NCBI GenBank assembly: GCA_003645435.1
Contig: QNFD01000137.1
Coordinates: 1 to 6,961, forward strand
Source: Gammaproteobacteria bacterium
GTDB lineage: Bacteria; Pseudomonadota; Gammaproteobacteria; GCA-001735895
Length of the DNA: 6,961 bases
Reading direction: 5' to 3'
Positions 1 to 5,740 of the stretch are shown piece by piece. Each line of letters begins with the position of its first letter. Within the stretch, counting starts at the first letter, position 1. Position numbers and translations under genes: made by a program. The notes beneath the pieces are model-generated. The model was given only the letters and a program-made list of their open reading frames with translations, was not told where the DNA came from and made no database searches.

Positions 1-806
1 AGCACCGTGGCCGAGCTGATTTGCGCCGATGGGCCGCCGGTTCGCGGGTCTATTATGTGGTGGACCCTGTTATTGTCTTTGCGATAAAAGCGCTGGTAGT
101 TACCCGAGGTAAAGAGGCTATGCCGGCCAAGCAGTTCAATGCTCGCGATAGCACCGGGTTTGAATGGATCTTGTATTGCTATGCGCCATGCCTTGCCAAA
201 CTTGTTTCCGGAAGTGACCAGATCGCCACCCGCATTTATAAGATAATGTTCGTATCCCTGTTGTTGTAAATAGGCGGCAATCAGGCCGATCGCATAGCCT
301 TTGGCAATGCCGCCAAAATCCAGCTGTAAATGTTTATTGCTGCTGGTAGCCCTCTGGCCTTCTATTTGCAGGTCCAGCATGCCCGGCATGTCCTGCTGAA
401 TGGCAGAAATTACCTCCAGGTCCGGTTCCGACGAGCCGTGGAATCCATAGGCCGCGATCAGCTTGCCGAGGGCTGGATTAAAGAGTCGATTTGAGCGGAG
501 ATAGTAGCTGTGACTTAAATTAATCAGTTGGTTGAGCGATGGCGGAATGTCGGTTGCCTTTAAACTCACCAGTGATCGATTGAATCGGCTTAAATCGCTG
601 TCTTCCCAGGCATGCCAGTTCGCACGATAATCGGCTAATTGCTTCTCTATTTCGCTGAGTGTCTGTTCGGCCTTTGCCAGGTCATGGTGTATCAGGCTAA
701 CGTCGATGATGGTGCCGAACTGCAAAATACGCGCTTCGGCCAGCTGCAACGGACTGTCGCAACCAGCGAGCAGTAGTATTAAAACCAGTAGCAGGTTAGC
801 CCGCAA
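1..806 (-). CDS. apbE: FAD:protein FMN transferase, ApbE family lipoprotein (3' end beyond window)
   Basis: ApbE enzymes attach FMN from FAD covalently to Thr/Ser of target flavoproteins such as NqrB/NqrC or RnfG-type subunits, on the periplasmic side. The minus strand reads without a stop for 268 codons and runs off the left edge; the family is usually about 330-350 residues, so roughly the last fifth is missing. Residues 1-16 (MRANLLLVLILLLAGC) form a lipoprotein signal with lipobox LAGC and lipidated Cys16. Family motifs follow in order: DFGGIAKGY at 163-171, NAGGDL at 191-196, SGNY at 234-237 and HIIDPRTG at 250-257, whose Asp253 and Thr256 match the metal-binding positions. The start is a TTG at 804-806. 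No in-frame ATG lies between it and the upstream in-frame TGA, and it places the signal peptide correctly. The frame overlaps the end of gshB by 11 bases, so the two genes are probably cotranscribed and translationally coupled. The target flavoprotein is not visible here. Confidence 0.9.
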   Translation of the reverse strand, partial: MRANLLLVLILLLAGCDSPLQLAEARILQFGTIIDVSLIHHDLAKAEQTLSEIEKQLADYRANWHAWEDSDLSRFNRSLVSLKATDIPPSLNQLINLSHSYYLRSNRLFNPALGKLIAAYGFHGSSEPDLEVISAIQQDMPGMLDLQIEGQRATSSNKHLQLDFGGIAKGYAIGLIAAYLQQQGYEHYLINAGGDLVTSGNKFGKAWRIAIQDPFKPGAIASIELLGRHSLFTSGNYQRFYRKDNNRVHHIIDPRTGGPSAQISSATV

Positions 807-1752
807 TGAGTTGATCGATGCAGTTGAAAAGGTCAGCGCTGATATTCAGATCGAACTCCTGATCGAGTTCGCGGATGCAGGTGGGGCTGGTGACGTTGAT
901 CTCGGTGATATAGTCGCCAATCACATCGATACCGACAAAGATGAGCCCCTTATCGCGCAAACTGGGTCCAATCTGGTCGCATAACCATTGGTCACGTTCG
1001 CTCAATGGTTGCCCTCGAGTAGTAGCTCCGGCGGCAATATTGCCCCGATTTTCGCCCGCTGCCGGCAGCCGTGCTAGCGCGTAAGGCACTGCATTACCAT
1101 TAATCAACAATATACGCTTATCGCCATCACTGATTTCCGGGATATAGCGTTGCGCCATCGTAGACGCGGTTCCGAGCTGGGTGACTGTTTCAAGTATGAC
1201 ATTCGTGTTGGTATCGCCAGCCCGAACTCGAAATATAGATTTACCGCCCATGCCATCCAGCGGTTTGACAATGACGTCCTGGTGCAAATCGATAAACTCG
1301 AGTAATTTACGAGGGTCCCGGCTGATTCTCGATTCGACGCAACACTGGGGAAAATAACGGGTATAGAGTTTTTCGTTGCAATCTCGCAGGCTGCCGGCTT
1401 TATTAACAATCAGGGTACCGTTTTCCTCGGCCTGTTCGAGCAAATAAGTAGCATAGATGTACTCGAGATCAAACGGCGGGTCCTTACGCATCAATATCAC
1501 ATCCATCTCATCGAGCCGGCAAACACCGGAATCAGTTTGGGTAAACCAGTCATGGTTGTCGTCTTGCAATTGCAGGCACTGGTAATGAGCGTAACTGATG
1601 CTGTTATCCATATACAGATCGTCGATGCGCATATAATAAATTTTCCAGCCCCTGTGCTGTGCTTCCAGCAGCATCGCAAAACTCGAATCTTTCCAGGGTT
1701 TGATGGACTCGATCGGGTCCATCACGATACCCAGTTTTATACTAGTCGGCAT
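796..1752 (-). CDS. gshB: Glutathione synthetase
   Basis: GshB is the cytoplasmic ATP-grasp ligase that joins gamma-glutamylcysteine and glycine to make glutathione, the second step of the pathway. At 318 residues it matches the usual bacterial length (about 316). Visible family features are the N-terminal LGIVMDPIESIKPWKDSS (7-24), MRKDPPFD (88-95), the ATP-grasp glycine-rich loop KPLDGMGG (163-170), GDKR (210-213), the ENRGNIAAG loop (234-242), and the C-terminal GIDVIGD...TEINVTSPTCIRELD block (274-297) carrying nucleotide and metal ligands. I see no truncation or lost motif. The ATG start gives the expected N-terminus, although no strong Shine-Dalgarno precedes it. It is divergent from pilG, an arrangement also known next to pilG in Pseudomonas, and its 3' end overlaps the downstream apbE-type gene. 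Confidence 0.97.
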   Translation of the reverse strand: MPTSIKLGIVMDPIESIKPWKDSSFAMLLEAQHRGWKIYYMRIDDLYMDNSISYAHYQCLQLQDDNHDWFTQTDSGVCRLDEMDVILMRKDPPFDLEYIYATYLLEQAEENGTLIVNKAGSLRDCNEKLYTRYFPQCCVESRISRDPRKLLEFIDLHQDVIVKPLDGMGGKSIFRVRAGDTNTNVILETVTQLGTASTMAQRYIPEISDGDKRILLINGNAVPYALARLPAAGENRGNIAAGATTRGQPLSERDQWLCDQIGPSLRDKGLIFVGIDVIGDYITEINVTSPTCIRELDQEFDLNISADLFNCIDQLIAG

Positions 1753-1776
1753 ATTTCAAATTGAAGAGTATTGTGA

Positions 1777-1788
1777 GCCGAATTCGGC
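1777..1788. repeat. 12-bp perfect palindrome in the gshB leader
   Basis: GCCGAATTCGGC is perfectly self-complementary and lies 25-36 bases before the gshB start. A second perfect palindrome, CGATGCATCG at 1810-1819, lies on the same side with centres 32 bases apart, about three helical turns. They could be operator sites or form a short hairpin in the gshB leader, but the two sequences differ, so one shared regulator is not implied. The repeat itself is certain; its function is a guess. Confidence 0.4.
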
Positions 1789-1809
1789 ATTTTCTGTTAT
1801 CACCGTTAC

Positions 1810-1819
1810 CGATGCATCG
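1810..1819. repeat. 10-bp perfect palindrome CGATGCATCG upstream of gshB
   Basis: This perfect 10-base palindrome is 58-67 bases upstream of the gshB start codon. It may be a protein-binding site or chance; palindromes of this length occur at random at a low rate. It is followed on the + strand by a T-run (1820-1825), but a stem this short without a loop is not a credible terminator. Confidence 0.25.
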
Positions 1820-1929
1820 ATTTTTCTATTGACAGGGAACTGGCCGGCAATAGGTGTGGAAAGGTAATAAGGAATTTGTGCGCTCATAATCGGTAGCTGA
1901 AATGTGGTGACAGGGATTTTACTGAATTT

Positions 1930-1979
1930 CGGGAGCTTCGCACATCAAATTTGCGAATATGGCTGATTAATACCTCCCG
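1930..1979. repeat. Nested inverted repeats in the intergenic region
   Basis: An outer pair CGGGAG (1930-1935) and CTCCCG (1974-1979) encloses an inner pair TTCGCA (1937-1942) and TGCGAA (1952-1957) with a 9-base loop. Together they could fold into a bulged hairpin in RNA or mark binding sites in DNA. No T-run follows the outer arm on the + strand, so it does not look like an intrinsic terminator in that direction. Function unknown. Confidence 0.4.
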
Positions 1980-2116
1980 TGCGGTTGTTCCCGGCGGCAG
2001 GCAGTTAAAATTACTCACTTCAAAGGCCGGATTTTAATCCTGGGCGAGTATTTCTGAATGCCCGAAAAAGAGTCACCCAGAGATTAGAAATTACTTCAGC
2101 TAGTCTTATTAAATTT

Positions 2117-2145
2117 ATGGTTATACATCGGAAACTAACTATAAT
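2117..2145 (+). promoter_or_regulatory. Candidate sigma-70 promoter for pilG-pilH-pilI-pilJ-chpA
   Basis: A perfect -10 hexamer TATAAT sits at 2140-2145. The -35 region at 17-base spacing (2117-2122, ATGGTT) is a poor match, so an activator may be needed or the promoter may be weak. Transcription would start near 2152, giving a leader of about 34 bases before the GTG start of pilG. This position also argues against using the in-frame ATG at 2117 as the pilG start, because it would lie upstream of the transcript. Confidence 0.45.
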
Positions 2146-2174
2146 CAGTAGGTATTTAGTTAGCCTAAACTCCT

Positions 2175-2181
2175 GGGGGAG
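2175..2181 (+). promoter_or_regulatory. Ribosome binding site deciding the GTG start of pilG
   Basis: GGGGGAG lies 4 bases before the GTG at 2186 and is the strongest Shine-Dalgarno-like sequence in the region. No comparable site precedes the in-frame ATG at 2117. It supports starting PilG at 2186. Confidence 0.7.
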
Positions 2182-2185
2182 AGAC

Positions 2186-2605
2186 GTGAACGAGAAGTCA
2201 CAAAACGCAAATGATAGCCTTGACCAGGTAGTTTTAAATGCCAAGGTGATGGTGATCGACGATAGCAAAACCATTCGTAGAAGTGCTGAGACTTTGCTTA
2301 GGAAAGCTGGCTGTGAAGTAGTCACCGCGATCGATGGGTTTGAGGCCCTGGCAAAGATTACGGTTCATAAACCGGACATCATATTCGTTGATATCATGAT
2401 GCCGAGACTGGACGGCTACCAGACCTGCGCATTAATCAAGAACAATCAAGCCTTCAAGTCAACTCCGGTCATCATGCTGTCGAGTAAAGACAGTATTTTC
2501 GATCGAGCTCGCGGGCGCATTGTCGGTTCCGACAAATATCTAACGAAACCGTTTTCAAAAGAAGATTTGATCAACGCAATAAATACACACGTGGGCAAAA
2601 CATGA
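2186..2605 (+). CDS. pilG: Twitching motility response regulator PilG (CheY-like)
   Basis: PilG is a single-domain cytoplasmic receiver phosphorylated by ChpA; in the known Pil-Chp system it promotes pilus extension, polar signalling and cAMP production. From the GTG at 2186 it is 139 residues, close to the roughly 135 of Pseudomonas PilG. An acidic pair Asp25-Asp26 (VIDDSKTIRR), phosphoacceptor Asp69 (FVDIMMPRLDGYQTCALIKNN, residues 67-87), switch Ser99, aromatic Tyr118 and Lys121 (YLTKPFSKE) are all present, so it should be a working receiver. The stretch MMPRLDGYQTCALIKNN and GRIVGSDKYLTKPF separate PilG from generic CheY proteins. An in-frame ATG at 2117 would add 23 residues, but those have no family counterpart, lack a Shine-Dalgarno and fall upstream of the likely transcription start. 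It is first in the operon; its TGA overlaps an ATG (ATGA at 2602-2605). Confidence 0.96.
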   Translation: MNEKSQNANDSLDQVVLNAKVMVIDDSKTIRRSAETLLRKAGCEVVTAIDGFEALAKITVHKPDIIFVDIMMPRLDGYQTCALIKNNQAFKSTPVIMLSSKDSIFDRARGRIVGSDKYLTKPFSKEDLINAINTHVGKT

Positions 2606-2649
2606 GCCTCCTGCCGGTATCGAGATTTACAAAGGTAGTGCCGGAATGA
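2602..2649 (+). other. Possible 15-codon mini-ORF linking pilG to pilH
   Basis: An ATG overlapping the pilG stop (ATGA, 2602-2605) opens a frame of 15 codons, MSLLPVSRFTKVVPE, whose TGA overlaps the pilH start (ATGA, 2646-2649). Ribosomes ending pilG could thus re-initiate, cross the 40-base spacer and end exactly on the pilH start codon. The arrangement is seen directly; its translation is inferred. The peptide resembles nothing I recognise, and the double overlap could be chance. Confidence 0.3.
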
Positions 2650-3008
2650 CGCATGTCCTCATTATTGACGACTCGCCGACCGAGGTGCATGTTTTCAGGA
2701 CGATTCTGGAAAAACATGAAATTCAGGTGTCTGTTGCAATCGATGGTGACGAGGGTATAGAAAAGGCGCTCGAGACAAAGCCCGACTGCATTCTCATGGA
2801 TGTGGTAATGCCGGGAAAGAATGGTTTTCAGGCGACGCGTGATCTGAGTCGAAATCCGGAAACATCCTCCATTCCGGTGATCATTATTACTACCAAGGAC
2901 CAGGAGACTGACAAGATATGGGCAATGCGCCAGGGCGCAAAAGATTACATCGTTAAACCCGCCAATGAAGCCGATCTAATCGATAGAATAAATAAAGTGC
3001 TGGGATAG
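2646..3008 (+). CDS. pilH: Twitching motility response regulator PilH (CheY-like)
   Basis: PilH is the second single-domain receiver of the Pil-Chp system; in Pseudomonas it opposes PilG, favouring pilus retraction and possibly acting as a phosphate sink for ChpA. The 120-residue protein matches the usual length of about 121. It shows the acidic pair Asp8-Asp9 (IIDDSPTEV), phosphoacceptor Asp52 (LMDVVMPGKNGFQATRDL), switch Thr82, the PilH-typical TTKDQETDKIWAMRQGAKDY segment (82-101) and Lys104 (VKPANE). All receiver residues are intact. The start is the ATG at 2646, preceded by AAGG at 2632-2635 and overlapped by the stop of a mini-ORF. It lies 40 bases after pilG and 5 bases before pilI. 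The family signatures distinguish it well from PilG. Confidence 0.96.
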   Translation: MTHVLIIDDSPTEVHVFRTILEKHEIQVSVAIDGDEGIEKALETKPDCILMDVVMPGKNGFQATRDLSRNPETSSIPVIIITTKDQETDKIWAMRQGAKDYIVKPANEADLIDRINKVLG

Positions 3009-3013
3009 CCCGC

Positions 3014-3547
3014 ATGTCGATTACCTCTCCCTTCAAACTATTGCAGGCGCTAGATGCGAATTGCCGCAAAAACGCCAGCGGATTACCGGTTAATAAATCG
3101 GTGGTGGACGAATGGACGGGTATCGGATTCAAGATTAATGGTATTCCGTTGCTGACTAAAATGGATGAGGTTACCGAAATTTTGCCACTGCCGGAAACCG
3201 TGCGAGTGCCGGGAGTGAAACATTGGGTCAGGGGCCTGGCAAATGTTCGAGGCAATTTAATGCCGGTTCTCGATATGAACGCCTTTCTGTTTGGTCAGGA
3301 TACTAAATTACGCAAGGAAATCCGTATTTTGATTATTAACCAGATGGGGCTGGTTGCCGGGTTACTGGTTGATGAAGTATACGGTTTAAGGCGTTTCAAG
3401 CCTGAGGAGTGTCGGGACGAGATCGACCCTGGTGCCGGGCCGGTACGAGATTATCTAAGTGGAACCTTTGTCGATCAAATACAGCGATGGAATGTGTTCA
3501 GTATCGATAAACTGGTGAACACAGAGCAATTTATTAGAGTGGTATGA
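3014..3547 (+). CDS. pilI: Twitching motility chemotaxis adaptor PilI (CheW-like)
   Basis: PilI is the cytoplasmic CheW-type scaffold that couples the PilJ receptor to the ChpA kinase in polar arrays. The 177-residue protein is close to the 178 of Pseudomonas PilI and is one CheW domain. An N-terminal helix SPFKLLQALDANCR (5-18) is typical of PilI. WTGIGFKINGIPLL (34-47) opens the beta fold, the conserved core is PGVKHWVRGLANVRGNLMPV (66-85), and AGLLVDEVYGL (115-125) holds the second subdomain strand. The start is an ATG 5 bases after the pilH stop with only a weak GGGA upstream, so translation probably depends on coupling with pilH. Its TGA overlaps an ATG (3544-3547) that opens a short frame toward pilJ. 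Confidence 0.95.
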   Translation: MSITSPFKLLQALDANCRKNASGLPVNKSVVDEWTGIGFKINGIPLLTKMDEVTEILPLPETVRVPGVKHWVRGLANVRGNLMPVLDMNAFLFGQDTKLRKEIRILIINQMGLVAGLLVDEVYGLRRFKPEECRDEIDPGAGPVRDYLSGTFVDQIQRWNVFSIDKLVNTEQFIRVV

Positions 3548-3579
3548 ACCTCTGGATGAGACATAATGGGAGTCAGTGA
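3544..3579 (+). other. Possible 11-codon mini-ORF between pilI and pilJ
   Basis: An ATG overlapping the pilI stop (ATGA, 3544-3547) opens [11 protein letters not shown] and stops at 3577-3579. That stop touches the GAGGGG ribosome binding sequence at 3578-3583, just before the pilJ ATG at 3593. This resembles the pilG-pilH junction and may couple translation of pilJ to pilI. It is weak evidence on its own, and it only makes sense if pilJ starts at 3587 or 3593 rather than 3566. Confidence 0.2.
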
Positions 3580-3592
3580 GGGGCCGATGGTA

Positions 3593-5722
3593 ATGTCGAA
3601 GAAATTAAAAGCATTGCTTCCCGGTGGTAGCGTCAACTCGCCTGCTGCCCCGGGTAACACGGCTAAAGCCTCCAGGAAGAAAGTCATTTTGATGGGTGGC
3701 TTACTGTTGCTGTCGATTCTAGTTATGGCCGCCCTGCTCAGTCTCGAATCCGCGCTTTCAAGACAAACTAAAACCTATCATTCGATTGTTCTCGAGCTAC
3801 AGGTGGTTTCACAACAAATTGCGAACAATGCGCTGGAAGCCGTGGCTGGAAACACGCAGGTATTCGCGCGTCTGGCGGACAATAGAAACCGCTATATAAA
3901 TTCCCTGCGCAGTCTGGAGGACGGTAATAGCGCCCAAAATTTACCACCATTGTCGATAGACTATTTTAACGAATTTTCCCGGCTTCAGAGTCTGTGGCAG
4001 GTGTATGACAGTAGTATTAATACCGTGGTAGGGGCAGAGGTTCCAATCCGAACCCTGAACGAATACGCTACTTTGATCAATGATTCTTTACCCCAATTAG
4101 TGAATCTATTTGATGGAATCATCGAAGACCTGGTAAACAGCAAGGCCGCGGGAGAACAGGTAGAAATTGCGGTTCGACAGTTGATTCTGATTCAAGGGCT
4201 TGAACACAGTATGCAGCAGATACTGACTGAGGGTAAATCCGTAATAGCGGCGTCCGAACAGTTTTCTACCGATGCGGAAAAAATTGAGAAGCAGCTTATC
4301 GCAATGCTGCAGGGAGACTCTGCGCAGGCCATAAACCGATTTGTAGACCAGGCCGCGGTAGCCAAGCTGGTTCGATTTGCCGATTTATTCTCGGTGGTGA
4401 AAAATAATGTCATCGGCATACTCGATAATTCTCCCCAATTGTTCAAGGTTCACGAGGCGGTCCTCAATATTCAGTCTTTAAGCCCAGGCATGTTGGCAGC
4501 ATCGGATGACCTTGCAATTGTAATTGCTGCGAAGGATTCCAGATTGCAGATTTTGTCATTTGCCGGGTACGGCTTTGGTGCCTTGTCACTGCTTTTCCTG
4601 GCGATGCTCACCGTTATGGTTACGCGGGATTCCCAGGGTCGACTGTCCGAATCGGAACAGCAAAATGAAAAAAATCAACACGCTATTTTGCGATTGTTAG
4701 ACGAAATGACCAATCTCGCTGACGGCGATCTTTCAACCCATACAACCGTGACCGAGGACATTACCGGCGCGATTGCCGATTCGGTTAACTATTCTATCGA
4801 TGCGCTCCGCGACCTGGTTGAAACTATCAACGAAACCGCCGCGCAGGTGGGGAGCGCAGTCCAGGTAACACAAACAACCACTGGTGAGCTTGAAATTGCG
4901 AGCATTGCCCAGGCTAAAGAAATTTCCGGTGCCACTTTGGCTATTACCGAAATATCCGAGTCTATGACAAATATATCGGCAAAGGCGGTCGATTCTGCCG
5001 AGGTAGCGCGAAAATCGGTAGGCATCGCGCATAACGGCGGTGAAACCGTGCGTCAAACTATCACTGGCATGGAAACAATCCGGGAACAGATTCAGGAAAC
5101 CTCTAAACGTATCAAACGCCTGGGCGAAAGTTCACAGGAAATCGGCGATATCGTCAATCTCATCACGGAAATATCGGACCAGACTAACATACTCGCATTG
5201 AATGCGGCTATTCAGGCTTCGATGGCAGGTGAGGCGGGACGAGGATTTGCAGTCGTTGCCGACGAGGTACAACGCCTGGCGGAAAGAACAGGTGACGCAA
5301 CCAAGCAGATTGAGGCCCTGGTGAAAACGATTCAGGCTGACACTAACGAGGCAACTATGTCGATGGAACAAAGTACCGCGAACGTGGTTAAAGGCGCCAG
5401 GCTTACCGAAAAAGCAGGTGGTGCGCTGGATCGAATCGAACAGGTATCGATGAACCTGGCGCAGCGTATTCTTGAGATTTCCGATTCGACCAAATCCCAG
5501 GCCTCGGCCGGTGTCAAAATTGCTGAAACCATGGGTGTTATTCAGGAAATAACGCAGAAAACCTCGGCAGGATCGGACCGGGTATCAAATTCGATCGGCA
5601 ACCTTTCGAGCATGGTTGAGGCGATGCATAAATCGGTAGCGGGATTTAAACTGCCCGAACTAGAGCGGGCTATCAGTACCATTGTTAATAGCGACGATCA
5701 GCTCGAAGCCCGGGATAAATAG
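3593..5722 (+). CDS. pilJ: Pilus chemoreceptor PilJ (methyl-accepting chemotaxis protein)
   Basis: PilJ is the inner-membrane receptor of the Pil-Chp array and in the known system interacts with pilin to report surface contact. From ATG 3593 it has 709 residues (Pseudomonas about 682). TM1 is at about 31-50 ([20 protein letters not shown]). A long periplasmic region carries two PilJ-type helical modules (near 65-140 and 190-270). TM2 lies near 323-343, then a HAMP-like stretch to about 410 ([33 protein letters not shown]), and the coiled-coil signalling domain with hairpin tip [34 protein letters not shown] from residue 532. It ends in a GFKLPE-type tail with no CheB/CheR-binding pentapeptide. 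Start choice: 3593 has GAGGGG 9 bases upstream and gives MSKK, like other PilJ. ATG 3566, preceded by GGATGAG, would add nine residues and cannot be excluded. chpA follows after 18 bases. Confidence 0.95.
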   Translation: MSKKLKALLPGGSVNSPAAPGNTAKASRKKVILMGGLLLLSILVMAALLSLESALSRQTKTYHSIVLELQVVSQQIANNALEAVAGNTQVFARLADNRNRYINSLRSLEDGNSAQNLPPLSIDYFNEFSRLQSLWQVYDSSINTVVGAEVPIRTLNEYATLINDSLPQLVNLFDGIIEDLVNSKAAGEQVEIAVRQLILIQGLEHSMQQILTEGKSVIAASEQFSTDAEKIEKQLIAMLQGDSAQAINRFVDQAAVAKLVRFADLFSVVKNNVIGILDNSPQLFKVHEAVLNIQSLSPGMLAASDDLAIVIAAKDSRLQILSFAGYGFGALSLLFLAMLTVMVTRDSQGRLSESEQQNEKNQHAILRLLDEMTNLADGDLSTHTTVTEDITGAIADSVNYSIDALRDLVETINETAAQVGSAVQVTQTTTGELEIASIAQAKEISGATLAITEISESMTNISAKAVDSAEVARKSVGIAHNGGETVRQTITGMETIREQIQETSKRIKRLGESSQEIGDIVNLITEISDQTNILALNAAIQASMAGEAGRGFAVVADEVQRLAERTGDATKQIEALVKTIQADTNEATMSMEQSTANVVKGARLTEKAGGALDRIEQVSMNLAQRILEISDSTKSQASAGVKIAETMGVIQEITQKTSAGSDRVSNSIGNLSSMVEAMHKSVAGFKLPELERAISTIVNSDDQLEARDK

Positions 5723-5740
5723 AGGCCCCTGGTCAAACTC

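Larger units (their letters stand above)
1753..2185. other. Divergent intergenic region between gshB and pilG
   Basis: This 433-base stretch has no convincing protein gene on either strand; the frames that cross it are extensions or shadows of the flanking genes. It should hold both the gshB promoter (reading left) and the pil-chp promoter (reading right). I can point to a TATAAT box near pilG, two perfect palindromes near gshB and a pair of nested inverted repeats in the middle, each listed separately. The strand-specific promoter of gshB is not clear; the best match is a weak TTGCCG/TAGAAA pair on the minus strand. Confidence 0.75.

Noticed and set aside
21..269. Forward open frame of 82 codons
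   Set aside because: It is antisense to the highly conserved C-terminal half of the ApbE protein, including the HIIDPRTG and NAGGDL motifs.
706..984. Forward open frame of 92 codons
   Set aside because: It lies antisense across the gshB-apbE junction, has no recognisable domain, and the minus strand encodes two clear families.
1829..1834. Perfect TTGACA on the + strand as a -35 box
   Set aside because: No acceptable -10 hexamer lies 16-19 bases downstream (the sequence there is AGGTGTGG-like), and it is more than 350 bases from pilG.
1842..1857. Possible sigma-54 promoter (TGGCCGGCAATAGG)
   Set aside because: It lacks the GC of the -12 element at the required spacing after GG.
2020..2325. 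Minus-strand open frame of 101 codons over the pilG start region
   Set aside because: It is antisense to conserved PilG sequence and shows no family features.
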